From assembly GCF_024462815.1 (NCBI RefSeq), contig NZ_JANGCG010000003.1, positions 62,001 through 126,000 on the forward strand: DNA of 64,000 nucleotides. The letters are read 5' to 3'. Shown here in pieces: positions 1-12,100 of the stretch. The position numbers were made by a program, and so were the translations under genes. The stretch's first letter is position 1. Every line of letters begins with the position of its first letter. The notes under the pieces were generated by a model. It searched no databases and was not told the DNA's origin. It was given only the letters and a program-made list of their open reading frames with translations. This DNA is from Gemmiger formicilis (GTDB lineage: Bacteria; Bacillota; Clostridia; Oscillospirales; Ruminococcaceae).

Positions 1-279
1 CTTTTTCTCGCTCATGGCGGGCAGCTCCATAATGCGGTGCATGAACTGGGAGCCGCCCGCAATCAGCGCCACGCGGCCGGTGGGCAGCTTGTTGTCGGCA
101 AAAAAGGCCTTCAGCGCCTCGGCAAGGTCTGCCTCGTTGGTGATAACGCCGTTAATCAGGCAGCCCTCCGGCAGTTGGGTGCTGGCGGCGGCGGTGATGC
201 GTGCGCCCCTGGCGGTGGGGCTGCCCACCGCGGCATACACGGTGCGGCTGCACAAGTATAAAGAGGTAAGGGATGCCAT
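1..279 (-). CDS. pilM: PilM-like type IV pilus assembly protein (N-terminal part, cut by window edge)
   Basis: The first 93 codons of a minus-strand gene that runs off the left edge. It starts at ATG 279 behind a GGAGG ribosome site. The N-terminus has the pattern of Gram-positive PilM-like actin-fold proteins: a short strand followed by VYAAVGS, then LPEGCLINGVITNEADL. PilM is a cytoplasmic ATPase-fold protein that links the PilN/PilO inner-membrane complex to the motor. It lies 22 bases downstream of pilC, so it is probably co-transcribed with pilC and pilD. The family call rests on the N-terminus plus context; the ATP-binding region is outside the window. Confidence 0.7.
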   Translation of the reverse strand, partial: MASLTSLYLCSRTVYAAVGSPTARGARITAAASTQLPEGCLINGVITNEADLAEALKAFFADNKLPTGRVALIAGGSQFMHRIMELPAMSEKK

Positions 280-301
280 TTGGTGACCTCCAAAAGAAAA
301 T

Positions 302-1513
302 TTATATAGCCCCGGACGACGAACCGATGGTGCCGTAGGACTGGTAGATGGGCACAATGACCGCGGCCACAACGCCGCCGACCACAATACCCATAATGAC
401 AATCATAACAGGCTCCAGCAGCGTGACCAGACGCTTGGTGGCCATTTCAGCCTCGTAGTCCAGCGTTTCGCTGATGGTGGCCAGCAGGGTGTCCAGCTTG
501 CCGGTCTCCTCACCAACTGCGATGGAGGAGGAGAGCTTGGTCTCAAAGCCGTCAATGGCGGCAATCGCCTCCGAGAGGCTGTGGCCCGCACGGATGCTGT
601 CCAGCGCGTCGGCAAACTGGCTTTCGATCCACCGGTTGCCGATGGCGTCCCGCGCCGCGCCCAGCGTTGTAATGATGGGCACGCCGCTGCCGTACAGGTT
701 GGACAGGGTGCTGGCAAAGCGGGCGGTGCAGATTTTGCGGTTCAGCACGCCCACAACCGGCGCGTGCAGGATAAAGCGGTCCCACTGGCGGCGGATTTTG
801 GGCTGCGCCAGCAGCACGCGGAAGCCCAGCACCACCAGCACAATAACCACCAGCAGCACCGGCCAGTTGGCACCGACAAAGTCGCTGACGTCAAACAGCA
901 GCTGGGTCAGGAAGGGCAGAGTCTCCATCTGGTCGAACATCGGCTTGAACTGGGGCAGGACAAAGGTCATAAGAATCGCAATGACCGCCACAATCAGCAC
1001 GCTCAGGATGATGGGGTACATCAGGCTGTTGCCGACCTGCTGGTTCATCTTGTGCTCACGCTCATAGTAGGTGGCCATGCGGGCGCAGGCGTGGTCGATG
1101 CTGCCGGTGCCCTCGGCGTTGCGGATCATCGCCAGCAGCAGGTTCGGGAAAGCGGGCGCGCAGGACTCCATCGCGTCAGACAGCGGCACGCCCTTGCGCA
1201 GCTCGCCCAGGACGGCCTCATACAGGGCTTTCTGGCGGGCGTCAATGGTGCGCTCGTCTGCCATAATGCGGAAGGCGCGCACCAGCGGCACACCGGCGGC
1301 CAGCAGCGTGCCGAGGTTGCGGCAGAAATCCGCCAGCAGGGCGGTTTTCAGCGGGCGGAAGGCGGTGTAGCTCTTCTGGGCCTCCTGCGCGGCGGTCATA
1401 TACAGGCCGTCCTCGCGCAGTTTGGCGTACAGGGCCTCCTCGGTGGGGGCATCGGCCAGCCCGCGGACGGTCTTGCCTTTTGCATTGGTCGCAGTATAGC
1501 GGAAACGTGGCAT
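302..1513 (-). CDS. pilC: Type IV pilus inner-membrane platform protein PilC (GspF family)
   Basis: A 403-residue protein of normal PilC length. It has two GspF repeats: residues about 60-185 (LADFCRNLGTLLAAGVPL and an EGTGSID-type segment) and about 265-390 (ARFASTLSNLYGSGVPI and GEETGKLDTLL). Hydrophobic segments follow each repeat (near 165-190, 215-235 and 370-395). The family forms the membrane platform on which the PilB/PilT motor drives pilin insertion and removal. RBS AGGTTTCTCCCCT is weak but the start at 1513 gives the normal MPRFRYTATNAKGK opening. It sits between pilD and pilM in a minus-strand operon divergent from the pilin genes. Confidence is high. Confidence 0.93.
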   Translation of the reverse strand: MPRFRYTATNAKGKTVRGLADAPTEEALYAKLREDGLYMTAAQEAQKSYTAFRPLKTALLADFCRNLGTLLAAGVPLVRAFRIMADERTIDARQKALYEAVLGELRKGVPLSDAMESCAPAFPNLLLAMIRNAEGTGSIDHACARMATYYEREHKMNQQVGNSLMYPIILSVLIVAVIAILMTFVLPQFKPMFDQMETLPFLTQLLFDVSDFVGANWPVLLVVIVLVVLGFRVLLAQPKIRRQWDRFILHAPVVGVLNRKICTARFASTLSNLYGSGVPIITTLGAARDAIGNRWIESQFADALDSIRAGHSLSEAIAAIDGFETKLSSSIAVGEETGKLDTLLATISETLDYEAEMATKRLVTLLEPVMIVIMGIVVGGVVAAVIVPIYQSYGTIGSSSGAI

Positions 1514-1601
1514 AGGGGAGAAACCTCCGAAAAATCAAGAATTACGGCAATGCCGCAGCAGCGGTGCTTAAGCCGTAAGGCGGGAATTGTGCGGTGTTGC
1601 C

Positions 1602-2393
1602 TTACAAAAACCGGAAATACCAGTCCAGAATCGGCTGCCCGGCCAGCATGGCAATCACAATGCCGGCGCAGAGGAACGGCCCGAAGGCGAAGTGGTCCTT
1701 TTTATCAGCCTTTTTGGCGGCCAGCAGATAGATGCCGTAGAACCCGCCGCCTAAGATGCCGAAGAACATTGCCAGCAGCGTGTGCTGCCAGCCCAAAAAC
1801 AGCCCGGCGGCTGCCATCAGCTTGATGTCCCCGCCGCCGAACGCGCCGGGAATCAGCAGACACAAAAGCAGCATCGGTACGCTGACGCAGAGCGCCCCAA
1901 TCAGGTGCGCACCCCACGCGGCGGGGTCAAGCAGCACGCTCAGCACACCGCAGACGGCCAGCGCCGCATTGAGGCGGTCGGGGATGGTCTGGGTCTCGGC
2001 GTCGATCAGCGCAACGCTTAAAAGAATCCCGCAGACGGCCAGCGCCAGCAGGGCGGCCCAGCTCATGCCAAAAGGTCCCTCCGGCAGGCTGTAGGCTGCG
2101 CCGTACCGCCAAGTACAGCCCAGCGCCAGCGCGCCGCCCAGAACCTCCACCAGGAAGTACCGCACCGGAATCGGCGCACCGCAGTGGCGGCAACGCCCGC
2201 GCAGAAAAAGCCAGCTGAACACCGGCACCAAGTCCGGAGCCTCCAGCGTGTGGCCGCATTGGGGGCAGATGCTGCGGCCCTTCAGCGGGTCCATATCCCG
2301 CGGCAGACGCCACGCCACTACGTTCATAAAGCTGAACAGCGCGGCGCCCAGCAGAAAGCGTATCAGCCCCAGCAGACACTCAAGAAGCAGCAT
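1602..2393 (-). CDS. pilD: Prepilin peptidase / N-methyltransferase (PilD, A24 family)
   Basis: A 263-residue polytopic membrane aspartyl protease. The N-terminal methylase-type domain carries two CxxC pairs (CPQCGH and CRHCGA). The catalytic aspartates are visible in LIDAETQTIPDRLN and in GGGDIKLMAA (the GxGD motif). About eight hydrophobic segments follow. It should cleave after the Gly of the prepilin signals encoded from 3149 onward. I chose ATG 2393, not the upstream in-frame ATG, because GGAGG lies 6 bases before it and the extra residues are basic and unlike the family. It overlaps the upstream gene by 14 bases, suggesting translational coupling. Confidence 0.95.
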   Translation of the reverse strand: MLLLECLLGLIRFLLGAALFSFMNVVAWRLPRDMDPLKGRSICPQCGHTLEAPDLVPVFSWLFLRGRCRHCGAPIPVRYFLVEVLGGALALGCTWRYGAAYSLPEGPFGMSWAALLALAVCGILLSVALIDAETQTIPDRLNAALAVCGVLSVLLDPAAWGAHLIGALCVSVPMLLLCLLIPGAFGGGDIKLMAAAGLFLGWQHTLLAMFFGILGGGFYGIYLLAAKKADKKDHFAFGPFLCAGIVIAMLAGQPILDWYFRFL

Positions 2394-2859
2394 ACCCGGC
2401 CTCCGCGCCGTATTGCAGGCGGTCCTCCGCACGGAAAACACGGTAGCCCTCCGCGGCATCATAGATGGCGTACATACCGTTTTCGCAGTAGAGCAGCTTT
2501 TCCACGGTGTAGCCGTCGGCGTTAATCTGCAAAAGCGTCACCGTGCCGGGCAGCGAGCCCAGCGTCTCAATCTCCTCGGCCACGCCCTCGGCAAAGCCGT
2601 CTGGGCTGGTCTGGTCGGCGTAGGTGCGCCCGCCCGCGTAATATTGGGCGGATACGGCACGCGCCGCCAGCCGTGCGGCCTTGACCTGTGCCAGCGCCTC
2701 CCGGGCGCGGGCCTGATAGCGCAGCTCGGCAGCGCCGGTCACCACGGTGTAAATGACGGCGGCAGCGGCCAGCAGTACAGCCAGCTTTTCGGGGAAGGAG
2801 GCTTTCCCCCAGCGCTCCCCCGTATGGCGCAGCCATGCGCCCAGTCGTGCTGCCAGCAT
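2380..2859 (-). CDS. Single-pass membrane protein of the pilus operon, unknown function
   Basis: A 159-residue protein with a basic N-terminus, one hydrophobic segment (about 25-45), a charged helical stretch and a soluble tail with YYAGGRTYADQTSPDG and LLQINADGYTVEKLLYC. This layout resembles a pseudopilin or a PilN/PilO-like accessory protein, but there is no G^XXXXE prepilin site, so I do not name it. It is the first gene of the leftward pilus operon, with AGAGG ten bases before ATG 2859 and a sigma-A-like promoter just upstream. It overlaps pilD by 14 bases. It may be a minor assembly component anchored in the membrane. Confidence 0.6.
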   Translation of the reverse strand: MLAARLGAWLRHTGERWGKASFPEKLAVLLAAAAVIYTVVTGAAELRYQARAREALAQVKAARLAARAVSAQYYAGGRTYADQTSPDGFAEGVAEEIETLGSLPGTVTLLQINADGYTVEKLLYCENGMYAIYDAAEGYRVFRAEDRLQYGAEAGYAAS

Positions 2860-2900
2860 TGTGTCACATCCTCTACTTACTTATAATAACGGATCATTTC

Positions 2901-2929
2901 AGTATACCGTGTGAAAACACCATTTGCAA
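2901..2929 (-). promoter_or_regulatory. Promoter of the leftward pilD-pilC-pilM operon
   Basis: On the minus strand, TTGCAA (2924-2929) and TATACT (2901-2906) are separated by 17 bases and lie about 40 bases before ATG 2859. It is back-to-back with the promoter of the giant prepilin gene; the AT-rich gap between them could hold shared regulator sites. Confidence 0.6.
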
Positions 2930-3052
2930 GGAATTTTTCCAAAAAGTCCGACAAGATTTGTTGGTATATAACACAAAATAGGGCAAAGTGCCCCGAAATC
3001 CCGCGGCAGGCACTATATTTAGTGTGAATTTGTTGAAATCTGCGGAAATTTC

Positions 3053-3081
3053 TTGCGAAATCGCGCCTGCTTAGATATAAT
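3053..3081 (+). promoter_or_regulatory. Promoter of the giant prepilin / minor pilin operon
   Basis: TTGCGA (3053-3058), 17 bases, TATAAT (3076-3081). It leaves a leader of about 60 bases before ATG 3149. The gap from 2860 to 3148 holds no gene; it contains the two divergent promoters in AT-rich DNA. Confidence 0.6.
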
Positions 3082-3148
3082 AGCAGTATATATAGTCTGG
3101 AAGTATGTCCTTCTGAAAAGAAGCACAGGAAGTATATAGGAATCATCT

Positions 3149-6100
3149 ATGGTGCAAAGCAACAAAAAATTCAAAAAGGGCTTTACAATGGTGGAGCTGA
3201 TGGTCGTGCTGGCCATCACGGCGATTCTGGCTGCCCTTGTGGGCGGCGGCCTGATTGGCTACATCCGTCTGGCACGCTTTGAGAAAAACGAGGCCAACGC
3301 CCGCACACTGTTCCAGGCGGCGCAGATTGCCCTGACGCGCATGGATACGGCAGGGGAATTGGATGATTTCCGCGCACAGGTGCGCGATGTCGGCGATGTC
3401 GGCACGCATTTTACTGATACGACAAATCATACGCAGGCTGAGCTGGACGAGTTGAACAGCAATATCTATGCCCTTTATTACGATAAGACAGCAGACGATA
3501 CAAGTAATAACCAGCTTGTGCATAACCTACTGGACGAGTATATCTACGATGAATCGCTGCTGGATGCCTCTGTCTGCATTGAGATTGATGCCGCCAGCGG
3601 GCAGGTGTACTCGGTTTTTTACGATACAAACTCCGACAAGCTGCGCTTTACGGACAGCACCGGCCAGACCAATATTATCGACCGCAGCTACAGCCACCGC
3701 CGCAATGACAGCCTGGTGGGTTACTACTCGGCCGAGGACCGCGTCAACGTGGTGGAGCTGCAGCAGACCCGGCTGAAGGTCAAAAACCCGCGTTTGTCCA
3801 ATACCGAGACCCTGACCCTGAGCTGGGACGGCGATGAAAACCGCGACACGCAGGTACAGTATATCGCCAAGGCCTACAGCGCGGTTGGTAATAAGCTGCT
3901 GTTTGAGATCGAGATAAAGCTGCCGGGCAATAAAACAGAGCAGATTACCGAATTACATACCAAAATTTACGGTGAAAATGAAACAATAACAAAGGAAACG
4001 GATCTTTCGTATCCGCTGAGCTACAATAAGGGCAGTTTTGTCCTGACGCTGGACGCAATGGCTAGCGCTGACCTGTTGCGCGCCTGTGAAAATGACAAGG
4101 ATACGGCTGACACAAGTCTGTTCAGCATTATCCGCTTGCTGCCCGGCAATACTGAGCCGCAGGACTTCTACATCACCATGCAGGCCCAGCCGAAGGAGGG
4201 ATACAACGATAACTACACCGCCAGCACCGAGGTAAAGACAAACACCGAAAACACACTGTTTGCCGAAAAATCCACGGCACAAAAGGCGGAGCTGAAATAT
4301 TACCGTCATCTGTACAATACGCGCTGGGTCGATGAAAATGGCTGGAAAGTTACAGGCGGCGCAACCTATACGATGACCCCGCAGGGGTTCGGCGTCAGTG
4401 TGCTGAACTGGACGGCCGGCAGCGTGACGGTCTACTGCCCGAATGATGAACCCAACGGCAAGCCGGTCGCGAAGGTTCCTTCGACAGAAAATCCTGTCGC
4501 GTGGCCGACCATCCCGAAATTGAGCGATAGCATCACGCTGAACGGCAGCAACCTTACCCTTGCCAATCTGCAGCTGCGCGGTACGTCGGTGTCGGCAACG
4601 GGCAAGCAGAGAGATGATAGCCTGCTTGACTGTTATATCGGCCTCGTGGGCGAGAACAACGGCACACTTAAAAATATCACCCTGCGCGATGTGGATTTGC
4701 AGGTCAACTCAGAGGTTATCCCTGTAGAGCAGGCCGCCGCTGCTGGCACTACCCTGAAGCTGACGGACACCACCGTTCTGCGCGCGTTAGATGACCAAAA
4801 CACAGAGTACCGCGGCGGGGTCCGCGCGGTGGGTGCGCTGTGTGGCGTCAACACCGGCACACTCGAAAACTGCAGCCTGACGCACGGCCTCAACAACGCG
4901 CTGAAGTCACAGGTGCTGGCTATGCTGCCCTTTGACGAAACGGCCACAGTAACTGCGCGTGAAGAAGAAAAAAAACCAGTAAATAACAAAGAATATACCT
5001 ACTATACAAACGAGCCGCGCGGTATTGGCGGCCTCGTGGGCGTTGCCATACCCAAAGATAAGACCAGCACCGGTGTCACGGCAACCAATCTGGAGGTTGC
5101 CAGCAATGTCACCGTAGCCGGTCTGCTGCAGGATAAGGCAACCACCACTGCAAACAACACTACGGTGAATGACAAAGCCCGCTACACAGCCGCCGCTGCG
5201 GAACCCGGCACAACGACCGAAACCGTCTGGCGCAGTGTCGGCGTGGGCGGCGTGTTCGGCACACTGGACGCGGCAGGGCTGATAACGGCAGACCAAACCA
5301 ACGCAGATGCTGCCATCAAAAACGCAGCTACTGTCACAGGCAACGGCTTTGTGGGCGGTATTGCAGGAAATATTTACAACAGCGCAACAATGCCTGCAAC
5401 CGTGACCGGTCTTGCCAACACCGGCACGGTCAGCGCGGGCGCTAACTATCAGGGCAGCACGGAGGGCGGTAGCCGTGTGCTGGGGCAGTTCTTCGGCGGC
5501 CTGGCGGGCTACACCCAGAATGTCAACCTGACCGGCTGCACCAGCAGTACCCGCAGCAACCTGACCGGCACATCGCTGACAAGCCAGATCCAGAAGGGCT
5601 ACGACGTAAACGGCATCATCCAGGAATCCAGCCCGCTGAAGGGTGACTTTGTGGGCGGCCTGATTGGCTTTGGCAAAAATATTACGCTGACGAACTGCAG
5701 CGTGCAAAAGGGCTATGTGCTGGGCCGTACCTTTGTGGGCGGCATTGCGGGCGGCTTTACCGGCAGCAGTCTGGAAGTCACCGGCGGCACAAACGCAAGC
5801 TATGTGTTCGGCAACCGCTATGTGGGCGGTATTGTGTCGGTCAACGGCGCAGGCAGCACCATCAGCAGCATGGAGAACACCGGCCTTGTGGCGGGCCTTG
5901 GGCAGAATGCTGCCTATGTGGGCGGTATTGCGGGCCTGAATGATGCCACGTGGGGCGCAACCGGCACTGCCACAACAACTACGGCTACAATTAAAAACTG
6001 CACCAACAGCATGGCATCGGACAATGCGACCAACAGCAGCCGCATTACCCTGCTGAAAAATCTGAGCACCTACATGGTATCCGGCAAAGAAGAAACCATC

Positions 6101-9100
6101 TACGCGGACTTTGTAGGTGGTCTGGTCGGCAGCAATGGTACAAATGCTGTCCTCACATGGGACGGTACGGCAACGACGGTGTCGATGGGCGCCGTGCTGT
6201 ACGGCAAAAACTATGTCGGCGGCGTGGCTGGTTATAACGATGCTACGGCACAAATCACCAACACAAAGGGTGACGAACTGACCGTCACGGGTCAGGTCAT
6301 TGGCGAGGCTGTGGCGCAAACCGACACGGACGGCACGACAGTGTATGTCGGTGGCAAGGCGGTCGGCGGCATGGTGGGCCTGAACATGGCACCCAATCTG
6401 CCCATGGTTAATGTAAAAACATCGCTGGTACACGGTGAGCTCTGCGTTGGTGGTGTGATTGGTGCCAATATGCCGGTGGCGTCTGGTGCGAATACGTTTA
6501 CCGTCACAAGCAGCAAGGGAACAGGAACCGGCAATTTTGCCACACAAACCGCAAACGGCCGCGTGGAGGCGGAGGGCCTTGCGGGCGGCATCATCGGCTA
6601 TAACTGCCTGCTGTCGGCGGCCCCGGCACGGATTACGGAGCGTATACTTCCCTCGGTTGATAATAACGGCGGCAAGCTGCAGATTGCGGCTGGCAGCGGC
6701 TTGACCTATAACACGCAAGGCACGGTCACATTTACTGGCTTTGCCAACCAGCTGAATATCAGCGCCAACGCCTATGTGGGCGGCATTGTCGGCTACAACT
6801 ACGGCGAAACAAAGCTGATCATCACCAACGCCACAAATGGCACGCAAAGCAACGCAGCCTCTATGGGCCGTGTGAGCAAATACAACAATAACGGCATCCT
6901 GGGCGGGGGTGTCAGCTTGAGTGCGTTTGAAATTTCTGGCATTACCCTGACACAGCCCAACCCCAGCGATAGCCGGACGCTGGCCGACCGCGCCTACTTT
7001 GCGGGCGGCATCGTCGGCTATGCGGCCCAATATACAACGCTGGACGACTGCAAAAACTACGGTGCGGTTACACATGAGAGCGTGGCGGGCGGCATTACCG
7101 GCTGGAACGACGGCACAATTACAAACAGCCAGACCTATTCCGCCCTAGGCAGCCAGCAGGACGGCTACCAGTATCTGGGTGGTATTGCGGGCGTCAACAA
7201 CGGAAACATTGAAAATTCCGCGATGCAGACCAACGCAACGGTGCGCGGCAGCAGCCTGATTGGCGGTGTGGCGGGCGTCAACCTGCCGGATGCGATGATT
7301 ACTTATACCACAAACAGCAGCCTTGATTACGCGGTGCAGGCGGATTACTGCGCGGGCGGTATCACAGGCATGAACTGCGGCATGGTCACGCTGAAAAATG
7401 ACACCCAGCTGAATGTCAACGTGACGGCGGGCAGCTATGCGGGCGGCATTGCGGGCAGCAACAACACCCGCGGCATGAACCCTGCTACCATTTCGGGCGG
7501 CAAGGTTGGCGGTGCGATTCTGGCAACCGGCAACTACGCGGGCGGCGCGGCTGGCGCAAACTATGCAAGCATCAGTAATGTGCAGCTGGTAAACGGCGGC
7601 TATGTGCGTGTAAACGGCCAGTATGCGGGCGGCATTGCGGGCAACAATGAGGGCAGCGGCATGATTGAAAACTGCCGGAACACCGCCGCTGCAGCCGCCA
7701 ACAGCTATACTGTGTACGCCACCAACGGCTATGCGGGCGGTATTTCCGGCACAAACACGGCCCAAGCAAGCATTACTGGTGCACAGGTATCCGGCAATGT
7801 AAAGGTTGGCGTGGCACTGGGTGACGCATCGGGCATTACCCCCATCAATAACGGTACAATCAGCGGCGGCAGCATTGCGGAATGTGAAATCACCGCCACG
7901 GGTGAGAGCATCGGTGCGGTGGCGGCCATCAACAACAGCGGCGCTACAATTAAAGATGTGACGCTGACCGGCCTAGTTAAGTTCAACAGCAAGGCAACCA
8001 ACGTGGGCGGCATCACAGGCAACAACAGCGGTAATGTGCAGAATGTTACGGTTAGGAATGACTCGCTGAATCTGAACGGCCTGACTGCCAACGCGGACAT
8101 AGTCAACCTTGGCGGCGCGGTTGGTACCAATAGCGGAAAAGTCAATACTGCAAATGTCACGCTGGACGTGACGGACAATCTGGTTAAATATGTGAATCTG
8201 GGCGGCGTTGTTGGCAGCAACAGCGGCACTCTGGATCAGTGTACCTATCAGGGCGTGCTGGGCACGGCCGATACAAACAATGCCAGCAACATTATAAATG
8301 GCGCAACGAACACCGGCGATACGGTGGGCGGCATTGTCGGCCTGAACGGTGGCGAGGTTACCGGGTGCACGGTTGCCAGCATCACGCTGCAGGTGCAGGG
8401 CGCATCGGCACTGAGCGACAGCCAGACCACCGAGCAAAAGTTGAGCAGTGCCAGCCACGTGGGCGGCATTGCCGGGCAAAATAAAGGCACGGTGGAAAGC
8501 AGCTATGTTGCTACCACAGCAAACGGCGGCAGCATCATTACGGCACGGTTTGGCTTTGTGGGCGGCATTGCAGGCTCCAACAGCGGCAGCATCACCAACA
8601 GCGGCGCTCAGGGGGCATTTACGGCAAACAGAGGGACTGCCCTTGTCAATCAGGTGAACGATTGGTTGGACGAAACCAACGGCGATATCAATGCTATGGT
8701 TGCCGATATGAAGAACGATGGCACAGGCACTTATAGCGCATTGAAGGGTGTTGATACGGTTTCTGACGGCGGCTACGACAATGTTTATAACAGCAGTCTT
8801 TCCAAAAATGATCTGCTGGTGGGTCTGCGTGGGCGGACTTCGGCAAACGATAAAGCCGGCGGTTATCTGGGAGGTATTGCGGGCTTTAACAGCGTCAGCG
8901 GCACCATGACCAACGATGCCACGGGCAAGTGGTTTGTCTATGCCGACAACACGACCGATGATTCCAAAGTCGGCGGTATGATTGGCATGAACGAGGCCAC
9001 CGGCGATTTGAACACACTGGTAAACTGCGCCGCCGTGCGCCGGTTTACCAGAAAAAACGATACAGATGATGACGATACAACAAATACAAAGAATAAAAAT

Positions 9101-12100
9101 ATTGCCTACGTCGGCGGCATTATCGGCGTGCAGCAGAATACCAACGATGACAAGTGGGTTATCCGCCGGTGCGTCAACTATGGTACGGTGTTTGACAGCG
9201 GCTCCAACTTTATCGGGGGTATTATTGCATCGTGGCTGAAAAATGGCGGCACCATTGAACGGTCGTTCAACTTCGGAAATCTTTGCACCAACACGAACTC
9301 CGGCGATGAGTCTGGTACAATCGGCGGTATTGTGGGCTATTTTGACAAGCCTACTCCCGGTGGTACGGCAAGTATCCTGTCTTGCCAGAACCATGGAGAT
9401 ATAAAATCCTATGGTATTTGGGAGGGAACAAAGAAATACGGCGCAAACGATATTGCGGGTATTTTGGGCAAGGTACTGATGGCAGACGGTGCAAATGACT
9501 ATCTGCGCATCAATATTGTGGATTGTGTAAACGGCGACGTGACAATGGAGTGCGAATCTCTTGCAGCGGGCATTATGGGCTGGCTTGGCCCGTGGGGCAG
9601 CGGCAGTGTGTCGAACCCGGATAAGGTCGAGGTTTACATTGACCGTTGCCGTAACTATGCAACAAAAATTGATATATCGCCCAAGAACCAACAGTCTATT
9701 ATTGCGGGTATCTGCGGCAACCGCGGTAGCGGTAGTGCTACAACAGCCTCTACAACTGTTACAAACTGCTTTGCATTGTATGATCAGAACGGTACAACGG
9801 CATACAGCAATGGCCACAGCTCTTATTTGGCACCTATTGCAACGAACCGCGGCAGTGAAAATATAGTGGCCTACGGCAACTATTTTATGGATGCAGCATT
9901 CAGCTTTAATAACGGCTATAATAAAGCCATGAAAACAATGTATGAGGAGGTACAAAACAGAGGCGCACAAGGAATTTGGGGTAACACGAACAATACACAG
10001 AACTATTATTACGGCACACGTCTCTTTGCCGGTGTTAATAACTCCATGGCTGACGGAACAGCCCGCTTCTTTGCTGCCGGTATGATGAATAACGGTAAAG
10101 TGGATGACGTTGACACGCAATATTGTTTTATCAATACGCCGACGGACGGGAGCTTGCGCGAAATTCGCCGCTATTTGAATACAACAACAAGTGATACGCG
10201 TGAGTGTGCGAAAATTTTACTGTGGTACAAAGACCAAGACGGTGATACAACGCCGAGCATGGCGGACATCACTGACGAGCTGATTCAAAACTATTACAGC
10301 ACGATGTTGGATGTGGGTACGCCGGATAAGGTTACAAACCTGAATGTTACCCATGACAATACTGGCACAACTGTCTATGGCCGCTATGAGGTTACATGGA
10401 CAGCCCCAACGAATGATGCTGTGATTACCGGCAATACCATGCAAAAAGTCAGCCATTATTTGGTTACACTGTATAAACCCGATGAGAATGGAAACTTTGT
10501 GCCGCTGGGGGAGAACTACACAAATATTGTTGTGTACGGTACGCGGTATCTGTTTGATGCCGATGACGATATGGCAACAGCCCTTGGTGACAGCACAAAC
10601 TTCTATATTGGCGTTAAGGCTGTGAATGGTGCAGTAAATGCCGGGGAGGAAGAAACCACCGGCGAGGTTACATTCCTGCGCCCCTTACCTACGCCCGAAC
10701 TGGAAGTGCGTTTGATAAAGAAGAACACCGATGGTCAGGCTTATGGACAATATCTTGTGTTGAAAAATGCAAGTGCGTACCAAGGTGTTTCCTGTGAGAT
10801 TAAGGCATATCTGTTGAACCGCTCAACTACTGAAATTACAGTTACGCCGGAAAACCCCGAGGTCCCCATAACACAGGGACTTGGCGAGGCAACCCGCTTG
10901 CGCGCAAAAGCAACCCCCGCCGATGCAAGTACAGACAAGTGGATGGATTCGCAGACGTATGACGAGGCAGTTGGCATTCCCAAAACATACTTTGATGGCA
11001 CGAAAGAGAATCAGGAGGTAGGTAACCCCGGCCTTGTCCATGGTAATGCGTTTGACGTAACTCACTCCACCGCTACTTACGGAAACAAGGGCAAGCCTAT
11101 AATCAGCGGTACTAATACAGATGATTTGAAAATTACGGTAAAACTTAGCTTTACGCCGAACACGATTCTGAACATCGTACCCCGGTACCGTGTAATGCTG
11201 CTTGGCAAATACGCAGGTGAACAGAACGGCGGCGAGGATAAAACTATTAATGGGCAATCGCTGAAAGGTCAGTATGTGACGCTGGCCGCCGTGACAAAAC
11301 CCGTGTACAGCACAGAATCTGAGTTTGTGCTGGACAATCTGCCTGATGAGGCTCTTGACGGTACTTATACCGATTTGCAGGTTATCTCTGTGCCAGTTGA
11401 TGCTGGGTACAGTCAGGTTGTAACTCGTTGGGGCGAAACCGACTCGCCGGATGAGGCCGCTGCAGCTATCGAAGAAAATGGGGAGAGCAAGCCTATCAGC
11501 TGGTATAACGGTATTGAAATTATACGCAATGACGACGGTACATTCAGCTATGCCCACCTGACACCGCTGCAATTCTTTGCGCCGGATGACCCATGGGGAC
11601 TTGGCAATACAACGAAAAAAGACTTTATTATGTACCAGATCCGCCGTGATGAGCTGAGGCTGAACATCCTGCCCGCGCCGATGGTAAGCGAAGAGGCAAC
11701 AGGCACAATCCTTAACCCCGATGCCGAGAACAAGCTGAACTACACATTCACGTGGACACAGTACAAAAATGACGGCACAACTCTCGACGAAAAGCAACAT
11801 ACCTACGCCATTACACTGTATGGCTATTCCACCCAGACGGTTCGGGACGAAAACGGACAGACAAAGACCGTAACAATCAAAGAAAAACTTGAGCCGAAAG
11901 ACGAAAAAAATAACTCGCTGGCCAGCCATGTGGAGTTTGATGGGAATGGTAAGTATACGTTGAATTTCTGTGTCGAGGATGTACTGGCAACAAGCTGGCA
12001 GTATGACAAGGTGCAGATTCATGTCACCCGTGTGCCGAACACCAAGGATAACAGTGAGAAGAATGCCATTGGCGCGGCGGGGACGGCGGATTGCGCGGTT

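Noticed and set aside
2877-3219. Minus-strand ORFs in the gap before the giant gene
   Set aside because: AT-rich, no ribosome site or motif, and they overlap both divergent promoters.
4907-10120. Two antisense ORFs of over 700 codons inside the giant prepilin gene
   Set aside because: They mirror the GLUG repeats on the opposite strand, have no ribosome site and no recognisable domain; strong codon bias of the real gene keeps the other frame open.
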